Assembly: GCF_037991315.1 (NCBI RefSeq)
Contig: NZ_CP150300.1
Coordinates: 992,001 to 1,056,000 of the forward strand
Direction of reading: 5' to 3'
DNA from: Paenibacillus sp. FSL H8-0079
Lineage (GTDB): Bacteria; Bacillota; Bacilli; Paenibacillales; Paenibacillaceae
DNA length: 64,000 nucleotides
Shown here: positions 37,416-45,600 of the stretch, in pieces
Layout of the letters: each line of letters opens with the position of its first letter
Numbering within the stretch: the first letter of the stretch is position 1
Position numbers and translations under genes: made by a program
The notes under the pieces: model-generated
Databases searched by the model: none
What the model saw: the letters and a program-made list of their open reading frames with translations, nothing else
Told to the model about the DNA's origin: nothing

Positions 37416-37444
37416 TTGACATATGATTGAGATTCCCTTAATCT
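37416..37444 (+). promoter_or_regulatory. sigma-A promoter of nasB-nasC
   Basis: TTGACA (37416-37421) and TAATCT (37439-37444) are separated by 17 bp. Transcription would begin near 37451, just ahead of the first ANTAR hairpin. Confidence 0.72.
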
Positions 37445-37450
37445 GAATCT

Positions 37451-37530
37451 AATATGAATCCACACAATGGCGTGTGGATTCCGGAGGCAACGGTGCCCTT
37501 TTCCGAATCATGGAGAAGGGATTTTTCTGT
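37451..37530 (+). promoter_or_regulatory. nasB leader: ANTAR-type two-hairpin antiterminator element and terminator
   Basis: P1 at 37456-37481 has a perfect 10-bp stem GAATCCACAC/GTGTGGATTC around hexaloop AATGGC. P2 at 37486-37497 has GGC/GCC around hexaloop AACGGT, with outer CGG/CCG support. The terminator at 37496-37528 has CCCTTTTCC pairing with GGAGAAGGG, then ATTTTT. Loops again have A1 and G4. P2 and the terminator share the CCC arm. This matches the ANTAR mechanism, in which the protein stabilises P2 and lets polymerase pass. The element repeats the design, not the sequence, of the narK leader across the divergent region. Confidence 0.85.
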
Positions 37531-37567
37531 TTATTTTCAGGTGAGAGAGATAGATAGGGGGCAGCCC

Positions 37568-39721
37568 ATGAGCAGAAGCAAACTGGTGATTATCGGGAAT
37601 GGCATGGCTGGAGTGAAGTGTGTCGAAGAGATTATCGCACTGGAGCCTGATACGTATGAGATTGTAATTTACGGCAATGAACCCCGTCCCAACTACAATC
37701 GGATCATGTTATCGAAAGTATTGCAGGGTGAGCATTCGTTACAGGATATCATTATCAATGATTGGACCTGGTATGCGAAGCATCATATACGGCTATGTAC
37801 AGGTGAAACGGTACACCGGATTGATACCCGTGGAAAATATATAGAGACTGAATCGGGACTAAAAGAAACATATGATGTTCTGATTCTGGCAACAGGGTCA
37901 TCACCGTTTATCCCACCGATTCCGGGAATTGATAAAGAGCGAGTCATGTCCTTCCGAACCATTGATGATTGTACGCGCATGTCTGACTATTCCAAAGAAT
38001 ATCGGAAGGCCGCAGTCATTGGTGGCGGATTGCTGGGACTGGAGGCGGCACGGGGGTTGCTGCATCTGGGTATGGAAGCTGTGGTGGTCCATAATGCACC
38101 TTACATTATGAACCGACAGTTGGATCAGAAAGCGGCCTCAATGCTTCAACAGGAGCTTGAAGATCAGGGCATGTCCTTCCTGTTGGCCAAAAATACGCAG
38201 AAAATTACCGGACGATCGCAGGCCCAGGGACTGCTGTTCACAGATGGTTCCAAGCTTGAAGCTCAGGTTGTCATTGTCGCTGTAGGGATTCGGCCGAATG
38301 TGGATCTGGCCAGACGAAGCGGGATCGCCACCAATCGGGCAATTATGGTAGATGACTATATGCGCACCAGTGTACCGGATATTTACGCAGTTGGGGAATG
38401 TGCCGAACATCGGGGAATCAGTTATGGTCTGGTGGCCCCCTTATACGAGCAGGGGAAAGTACTCGCACGTACGCTCTGTGGACAGGAAACGCCTGAATAC
38501 AAAGGATCAATTCCATACTCACAGCTGAAGGTATCGGGGGTTGATGTTTTCTCGGCCGGCGAGATCAGCGGGGAAGGCATGCAGACTGCAATTCAACATT
38601 TGGATGGCATTCAAGGCACATATAAAAAGGTGCTGATGCAGGCTGGCAAAGTGCGCGGAGCCATTTTATTTGGAGATATAGCCGAGGGAACGGCATTGCT
38701 TGGATTGGTGCAACGAGGTGCCGATGTGGCAGAATTGGCTCCGCGTGAAGGGTCCCCGGACCCGGCTGAGATGGCTGCTGCGGCATTACCGGCTCAAGAG
38801 ACCGTATGTGCCTGCAACAATGTGACCAAGGCTACGATAATGAAGGCCATTCAGGAACAGGGTCTCGAAACGGCAGATCAGGTGAAGGAGCAGACCAAGG
38901 CGTCAGGTTCATGCGGTGGCTGTCGCCCGATGGTGGCTGCTCTGTTGAAACATACGCATAACCTGAAAAAAAGCGGGGGTACTGGAGTGGTAGCCACACC
39001 GGATAAACCTGCTCCAATGCCTGTATGCAGTTGTACGGAGCTGGGGCATGCAGAACTGAAGGAAATGCTGAATAACAGTGTTGGCCCCCGTAAAGTTCAT
39101 GTGGATAGACACGATTATCAACCTGTAATATCTCTCAAGAGAGACCTACCTTTGATCCTGCAGAAGCTAGGTTGGGGTTCGGAGCTTGGCTGCACGGTAT
39201 GTCGCCCAGTGATCCACTATTATTTGCAGGTATCCACTCGAACGATACATGATCAAGAGATTGAGAGTGCCCAAGAGATTCAGGTGCGCTGGGATAATCA
39301 GATCCCGCTTTCATCTTATGCGAGGGATGCGGGTGGCTTGGCAACACAGCTTCGTACGTATTGGATCGGCGCAGTGATGCCGTCACCCGTGAGTATAGGC
39401 GTCGCACCAGGGCCCGGGTCATTGGTGAGCGCACTGGTGCAGGATATTGGTTTGCTGGCTTCACCGGCTGGATGGGAGATTTACGCAGGCGGTCATGCTG
39501 AGCATCCGGTCAAGCAAGGTGGCTTGCTCGGGGTGGCTGAAACAGAGGTGCAGGCGGCGACACTCGCATCAGCGTGCCTCCAATGGTATCGCCAAACCGC
39601 CTGGTATGATGAGCCGTTATGGGCATGGACGGAGCGATTGGGATTCATGTCGATTCGAGAAACGCTGCTGGATGACCAGTTGCAGAGGGAACTTGCAGCT
39701 ACACTTCATGCTGATATATAG
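37568..39721 (+). CDS. nasB: assimilatory nitrate reductase electron-transfer subunit NasB
   Basis: The 717-aa flavoprotein starts MSRSKLVIIGNGMAGVKCVEEI. It has FAD- and NAD-binding Rossmann motifs (KAAVIGGGLLGLEAARGLL, ILATGSSPF). Two BFD-like [2Fe-2S] modules follow: CACNNVTKATIM with SGSCGGCRP, and CSCTELGHAEL with GCTVCRP. This architecture is that of B. subtilis NasB, which passes NADH electrons to NasC. The frame is open to 37454, but that part is the leader RNA; GGGGGC precedes the ATG at 37568. It is followed 21 bp later by nasC. Confidence 0.88.
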   Translation: MSRSKLVIIGNGMAGVKCVEEIIALEPDTYEIVIYGNEPRPNYNRIMLSKVLQGEHSLQDIIINDWTWYAKHHIRLCTGETVHRIDTRGKYIETESGLKETYDVLILATGSSPFIPPIPGIDKERVMSFRTIDDCTRMSDYSKEYRKAAVIGGGLLGLEAARGLLHLGMEAVVVHNAPYIMNRQLDQKAASMLQQELEDQGMSFLLAKNTQKITGRSQAQGLLFTDGSKLEAQVVIVAVGIRPNVDLARRSGIATNRAIMVDDYMRTSVPDIYAVGECAEHRGISYGLVAPLYEQGKVLARTLCGQETPEYKGSIPYSQLKVSGVDVFSAGEISGEGMQTAIQHLDGIQGTYKKVLMQAGKVRGAILFGDIAEGTALLGLVQRGADVAELAPREGSPDPAEMAAAALPAQETVCACNNVTKATIMKAIQEQGLETADQVKEQTKASGSCGGCRPMVAALLKHTHNLKKSGGTGVVATPDKPAPMPVCSCTELGHAELKEMLNNSVGPRKVHVDRHDYQPVISLKRDLPLILQKLGWGSELGCTVCRPVIHYYLQVSTRTIHDQEIESAQEIQVRWDNQIPLSSYARDAGGLATQLRTYWIGAVMPSPVSIGVAPGPGSLVSALVQDIGLLASPAGWEIYAGGHAEHPVKQGGLLGVAETEVQAATLASACLQWYRQTAWYDEPLWAWTERLGFMSIRETLLDDQLQRELAATLHADI

Positions 39722-39742
39722 ATGAAAGGCGGGGATGGGAAG

Positions 39743-41875
39743 ATGGGATTATCCGTGAGTTCAGAACCAACAGCCTCTAAGCTCTATGTAAAGGAAACCC
39801 AGTGTCCGTATTGCAGTGTGCAATGCAAGATGACGGTTGAAGAACTGGCCGCACCTGTTGCAGGCCAGCGTCGTGGTGAGTATACGGTTCAGGGCGTTCC
39901 GAATGAAGCCTCGCAGGGCAGGCTCTGTGTTAAAGGCATGAATGCTCATCAGCATGCACTCAGTGGACAACGATTAATGCATCCACTAATTCGTCGTAAT
40001 GGCGAGCTTGAACCCTGTTCATGGGGCGAAGCCATTCAGAATATCGCTGAGCGGTTTCGACAATTGAAAGATTCATACGGAGCAGATACGGTCGGAGTAT
40101 ACGGAGGTGGATCTTTGACCAATGAGACAGCCTACCTGCTTGGCAAATTTGCCAGGGTTGCATTGGGGACAAAGTATATCGACTATAATGGACGGTTCTG
40201 CATGTCAGCTGCGGCTTCAGCTGGCAGTAAAGTGTTTGGGATGGACCGTGGATTGACGTTCCGCCTATCCGATATTCCCAAGGCGGGCTGCATTGTACTC
40301 GCAGGAACCAATATTGCTGAATGCCAACCTACCCTGTTACCCTACTTCAATCAGGCCAAGGAGAATGGGGCATTCATTATCGTTATTGATCCCCGCAAGA
40401 CGGCAACCGCAACCATTGCCGATCTCCACTTGCAGGTGAAGCCCGGCATGGATGCTCTGCTGGCGGATACCATGTTGAAGGCGATTATGGATGCCGGATT
40501 GGTGGACCCTCATTTTATAGGTGAACGAACGCATGGGTACGAACAATTGATGCAAGAGTTAGCTGATCTGCAGCTCGAACAGGCGGCACAAGCATGTGGG
40601 GTGGATCTGGCCCTGATTCGTCAGGCGGCGATAGCCTATGGTGAGGCAGAGACAGGTATGATCATGACAGCGCGTGGTGTGGAGCAGCAGACAGATGGGC
40701 ATATGGCCGTCAGGCATTTTCTGAACCTTGTGCTGGCGACTGGCAAAATTGGCAGAGAAGGCTGCGGATATGGTGCCATCACAGGACAAGGGAATGGGCA
40801 AGGTGGACGGGAGCATGGGCAAAAGGCTGACCAGCTGCCGGGCTATCGCTCCATTGAAAATGAAGCTGATCGTGCCTATGTGGCATCCGTTTGGGGCGTG
40901 GACCCTGCAAGTTTACCGGGTAAAGGGGTCTCGGCCTATGAGATGATGGAGAAGGTTCATGATCAGGAGATTCGGGCGTTGCTCGTAATGGGCTCCAACC
41001 CGGTCGTATCCAATCCCAATGTGCGTTTGGTGGAAGAAGGTCTGCGCAAGCTGGACTTTCTGATCGTGGCAGATATGTTTCTGTCTGAGACAGCGCGCAT
41101 GGCTGATCTGGTTCTGCCAGTTACATCTTATATGGAGAATGAAGGCACACTCACCAATCTGGAGGGGCGTGTTCTACTCCGTGAACAGGGGCGACCTGCG
41201 CCGGGAGAGACGCTCGATGATTGGGATATATTATGCCGAATTGCTGCAAAAGTGGGCAAAGCCGCTTACTTTCAATATGACACTGCTGAGGATATCTTTA
41301 ATGAGCTTCGGGTGGCGAGTCGTGGCGGAGTCGCTGATTACTATGGTATTACCTATGAGCGTTTGCGTACCGAGAAAGGGGTATACTGGCCGTGTTCTGC
41401 CCCGGAGGATCAGGGAGAAGGTTTGCTGTTCGGTGAACGATTCGCTCACCCGGATGGTAAAGCGGCATTCACATTCGAATCAAGCACAGGCTGGAATGAT
41501 GTAACTCCGGAATTCCCCTTGATTCTGACTAATGGCCGTGTGCTTCCTCATTATCTTACAGGGGTGCAGACACATCGTAGTCCGGCACTGGCAGCCCGTG
41601 AATTGGAGAACTTCGTTGAACTTCATCCGGCTACCGCTGCCCGTCATCGCATTCACGATGGAGAATGGGTCGAGATTCAATCGGTGTACGGAAGCTTCAC
41701 GGTACGTTCGCGCATCAAAGACTCCATTCGGGAGGATACTTTGTTCGTACCGATGCACTGGGGTGGCGTTCAAAATGTGAACCGGGCAACTCGACCGGAG
41801 CTGGACCCGTTCTGCCGAATGCCTGGGTTCAAGACAGCGGCCGTAACCATTCGACCGTTGCGATTGGCGAGATGA
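39743..41875 (+). CDS. nasC: assimilatory nitrate reductase catalytic subunit NasC
   Basis: The 710-aa molybdopterin oxidoreductase has an N-terminal [4Fe-4S] site (CPYCSVQC, Cys21/24/28, plus Cys62 in GRLCVKG). Bis-MGD binding motifs follow (NGRFCMSAAASAGSKVFGMDRG, GTNIAECQPTLLPYF, MGSNPVVSNPN, and the C-terminal LPHYLTGVQTHRSPAL). It reduces nitrate to nitrite in the cytoplasm. Its length matches B. subtilis NasC. The start at 39743 follows GGCGGGGATGGG; the ATG at 39722, immediately after the nasB stop, has no such site. No nitrite reductase gene follows, so nitrite must be reduced by enzymes encoded elsewhere. Confidence 0.93.
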   Translation: MGLSVSSEPTASKLYVKETQCPYCSVQCKMTVEELAAPVAGQRRGEYTVQGVPNEASQGRLCVKGMNAHQHALSGQRLMHPLIRRNGELEPCSWGEAIQNIAERFRQLKDSYGADTVGVYGGGSLTNETAYLLGKFARVALGTKYIDYNGRFCMSAAASAGSKVFGMDRGLTFRLSDIPKAGCIVLAGTNIAECQPTLLPYFNQAKENGAFIIVIDPRKTATATIADLHLQVKPGMDALLADTMLKAIMDAGLVDPHFIGERTHGYEQLMQELADLQLEQAAQACGVDLALIRQAAIAYGEAETGMIMTARGVEQQTDGHMAVRHFLNLVLATGKIGREGCGYGAITGQGNGQGGREHGQKADQLPGYRSIENEADRAYVASVWGVDPASLPGKGVSAYEMMEKVHDQEIRALLVMGSNPVVSNPNVRLVEEGLRKLDFLIVADMFLSETARMADLVLPVTSYMENEGTLTNLEGRVLLREQGRPAPGETLDDWDILCRIAAKVGKAAYFQYDTAEDIFNELRVASRGGVADYYGITYERLRTEKGVYWPCSAPEDQGEGLLFGERFAHPDGKAAFTFESSTGWNDVTPEFPLILTNGRVLPHYLTGVQTHRSPALAARELENFVELHPATAARHRIHDGEWVEIQSVYGSFTVRSRIKDSIREDTLFVPMHWGGVQNVNRATRPELDPFCRMPGFKTAAVTIRPLRLAR

Positions 41876-42210
41876 TTCATACAGATTACAGGTAACCAGA
41901 TGTCCTAATCTGCTCTAATGGTAGCTTAGCGGCTGCGCAGTCCCATATTTATATGAGACTGTGCGGCTTTTTTTGCGTATATGTACGCAAGTAGGCCATA
42001 GTTCCGTGGTTCCACGTAAACATGAGGATTGGCTCATGAATATGGATTGAATTTTGGTTATGATGTTCATTAGGGGTACATATGTACGCATTTTTGAATA
42101 TATTTTGAGGCCGACAGCAGTTTCGAGTTTAGGTTATTACGCAACGTGGTATAGATATCGGAGCTTATGGAAGCTTCTTCAAATAGGGCAAGACATAGGG
42201 AGGGAACGCG
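41876..42210 (+). terminator. gap after nasC: terminator and two palindromes
   Basis: A terminator at 41930-41974 pairs GCTGCGCAGTC with GACTGTGCGGC and ends in TTTTTTT. Two palindromes follow: GCGTA-TATG-TACGC at 41975-41988 and GTACATATGTAC at 42076-42087, sharing TATGTACGC. They may be operators for the downstream two-gene operon. No gene is seen in the gap. Confidence 0.7.
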
Positions 42211-42630
42211 GTGAACGTATGGATAACGGTAAAAAGTCTGGGTAAGCGCAAGCCGGCACTTGCCAAGCAAGCTGCCGAACTTCCGGAAACAACCCATACG
42301 CTGAGGCAGCTCATTGAGAATATGGTGGCACTGCAAGTGAACGCTCTTCAGGACAAGAAGCAACAGGCAGAATTGCTCGCTTATCTGATGCCGGATGATA
42401 TTGAGGCACAGGGATCGGTGGGGAAAGTCGGGTTTGGCGCAGTATACAATGAGGGCGTTCCTGATCTGAATGGTGCGATGGAGACAGCTATAACCGCTTA
42501 TGAGGATGGGTTGTACAAAGTGTTTCTCAACGATGAAGAATTGCAGGAACTGGACAAGTCCATGGTGATACAGGACGGCGATAACGTGGTGTTTATCCGT
42601 TTTACAATGCTTGCCGGACGTCTGTGGTAG
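42211..42630 (+). CDS. hypothetical protein encoded with the DUF4132-like protein
   Basis: A 139-aa acidic soluble protein starting at a GTG with GGGAGGGAA upstream. The N-terminal half is helical (LRQLIENMVALQVNALQDKKQQAELLAYLMPDDIEAQ). The second half is beta-rich (GKVGFGAVYNEGVPDLNGAMETAITAYEDGLYKVFLNDEELQELDKSMVIQDGDNVVFIRFTMLAGRLW). I do not recognise the family. It ends 24 bp before the large DUF4132-like gene and is certainly co-transcribed with it, so a joint function is likely. Confidence 0.75.
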   Translation: MNVWITVKSLGKRKPALAKQAAELPETTHTLRQLIENMVALQVNALQDKKQQAELLAYLMPDDIEAQGSVGKVGFGAVYNEGVPDLNGAMETAITAYEDGLYKVFLNDEELQELDKSMVIQDGDNVVFIRFTMLAGRLW

Positions 42631-42654
42631 AGAGTGATGAAGGAGGAGAACAGG

Positions 42655-45600
42655 ATGAATAAGGAAGATCAAGTACAGGTATATATGGATGAATTGCAGG
42701 TAAAAGCAAAGTCGTTAACAGGGGTACAGCTTGAGCTGGCAAACTATGTTGTGGAGATCGCCGGGTCTACGTATTTGCGTGGAGACGAAAAGATGTTTTT
42801 GAATACAGAAAAGTTGCTTGGAAGGCTGGCTGCGGAAACGCAGAACCCATTATTCCAGCCACTATTGGATGTACTCCAGCATCTGGCGAGCGAGTCATTG
42901 GTTGCACGATTCCGTTATATCGCAGAACGTGCGACTCGTTTCCCATACAGTAACCACTATGAACGCCGGCCTTTTCGCACATCCGATCCGGAGCAGCATG
43001 TAGAACAGGTCATCCGTAAACTGATGGGATTATTCCGAATGGAAATGAAGAATTTCTCCCTGAGTGAATATGTGTCACTTCGTGAGTACAAGTTGGATTA
43101 TCTGCATGAGATCCGTTCGGTACTGCCGGATTGCATCGCGTATGAACTTGATCATCAGGGCGGAGATATGAAGCAGGCACTGCACGATATTATATATGGT
43201 GACAATCAGACGGCGCTGTTAACCCATGAAATGATCAAAGGCATATTCATGAGCGATCAGGCAGATGCCTATCAGATGGTGGGTGAGCTGCTCATTGCAG
43301 CAAGGTTGCAGGAAGGGTTGCGCCAAAGCATTGTGGAGCGGATGGATGAAGGAACACTGGAAGCCTATATTTACATATTAAAAATCATCATCGACAACAA
43401 CCTGATCCGTTTCAGTTCAGTGGTAAGAGCGCTCGCCGTATGGACAGGAATCGGCATAGAAGCAGCCAATCAGCGTGTTGCCGCACAGCTCATTGAACAG
43501 GCCTATGAGGCGCTTGTGCAACCAGAAGTACGCGAAGCCTGGCAGCAGGAAGTGAACGCCAACAAGCTCTTTATCAGCCTGTGGGCGACAGCGGTCATTG
43601 AAGAGAATGAACTGAAGAGCAAGATATTCGAAATTATGGATCAAGGCCAATTATATCAGAAGATTGTTGCCCAATATGTACTTGCTAACAGCCAGAACAG
43701 AGAGCTTCGTTTGCACATTGCACGTCGTTATCTGGAGGCGCAGGATACCGAGTTGATGCACTGGATTGTAACCAACTATGATGCCATGTATATGTACAAC
43801 TGGAGTTTCGAAAATGGAGAAAATCAGCGTAGCGTCTACATATGGCCATTACCTGCGCTTGAAGATAAGACATTGAGACGTCAGGACTTTGATCAATTCA
43901 AACAGATGCTGACTGTCATTCCAAAAGGCGGTTCAGGTGGACCATCGGGTGTACTTGAGTATGTTCACTACCGGATTGATACGGATGATGTAGTGAAGAA
44001 AATGTTATATCTGGCCGCCTATGATATGGACCCGGAATGGATCGGGGAAGTCATCGCAATCAAGGACCGTTTGAGCCCGGAACTGCGCGGAGAACTGTTG
44101 TCCCAGTTTGTTCAGCATCCCGATAATGAGGTGCAAAGACAGTTTGTGTTTGAGAGTTTGTCTGATAAAAGCATCAGTAATCGGGAAAGTGCGCTCTCCA
44201 AAGCGAAGCTACTCACGTTGACGGTTGAAGAGATGAAACAGATGGAGGCGTTGATGAAGCTCAAGACAGGCTCACTTCGCCAGAAGGTCATCCATGTATT
44301 GTTACTACAACCCGTGGACCAATTGGCGGTTTCACTGAAGCGACTTTTGCAGGCGAAGAGTGAGTTGCAGCGTCTGGGTGCGCTCGAATTGTTGACGGAG
44401 ATTGCGGCAGATCCGGAGCGGGCAGATCAGCAGGAGCAATTGCAGCCATTGGCACAGCTGATTGAGACGCCAACCGCGAAGGAACAGAAGTTGCTCGACA
44501 AGCTGACGGATCAGGGGAGTCGTTATACGGCCGCTAATGGGTTTGGTTTATTCGATCCGAAGCGACGTGAGCCATTGCTGGATGAGAAGCGTGAGCTCAA
44601 CGGCCACAGTCCGAAGGATATCTTTACGCTCTCTCTGGATCAAACCAGACCATTCCTGCAGGGGCTCAATGAATTGGTGCATGAACACAGGGATCATGAG
44701 TATGAAGTGGAGTACTATGCTGGCTACAAAGACACGTTGTTACTTGGAGCGAGTCTTCGCTCAAAGGTTCCGTATGCAGAGCGCAATGAAATGAAGCAGT
44801 TGGAGCAATTTCCACTTCATGACGTATGGGAGAACTATATTCAACAAGCAGGGTTTAGCAGTGTGGAACTGATGCAGCTATACATGGTTATACAGCTCCG
44901 GGAGTTCAATGGCAATTTGGGTGATCATTACAGTTATTTCCGTGAACAGTATGACTATGATGAAATGCAGAAGGTTCCGTTAATGGAAGGCTGGCGTAAG
45001 TCGTTTGCCGAACAGATATATCCTCTGGATGATATCGAAAAGCTACAGCAGCTGCTGGATTCGTTAACGTATAAGGATCAGGTGACTTCTCTAATCTCAG
45101 CGGCATATCTGGATAGCAATCCGGAGGATACATTTGAGATCGCAGAGAAAACGTGGGCGTCCATTATCTCGAGTATGCCTGCCGAGCGACTGGAGAAGGA
45201 ATCGGGTATGCTGCACATTCTAACGGGACCATGGAATTATACGGTTCGGAGCAAAATCCATGACGATGACAGCTTCAAACGGTTCTTCCAGACGGCTTAC
45301 CAGTTCGCCAGTCTTGTAGAAAATAGTCAACCGTTGTCCTTACTGTCACTTGAAGATTTCCTGCGCGCGTACCAGCTGAACCTGATTGATGATCAGGAGA
45401 TATATCGACAGGTACTGGTCGGTGGCAATCGTCTGTTATTTATTCGTGACTTAACATCCACTCGTACAGAAGGGATCGCGAGTGATCCGAAGCTGGTTCA
45501 ATTACGAGATGCGGTGGTCGATCGCATTCTGGAGATTGAGCTGACCCGGGGAGAGCTCTCTACAGAGGTAAGCACGCTTGCCATGAAACTGGATCGAATT

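Noticed and set aside
37454..37567. In-frame N-terminal extension of nasB
   Set aside because: The codons coincide with the hairpins and terminator of the leader RNA, lack a ribosome-binding site, and NasB similarity begins at 37568.
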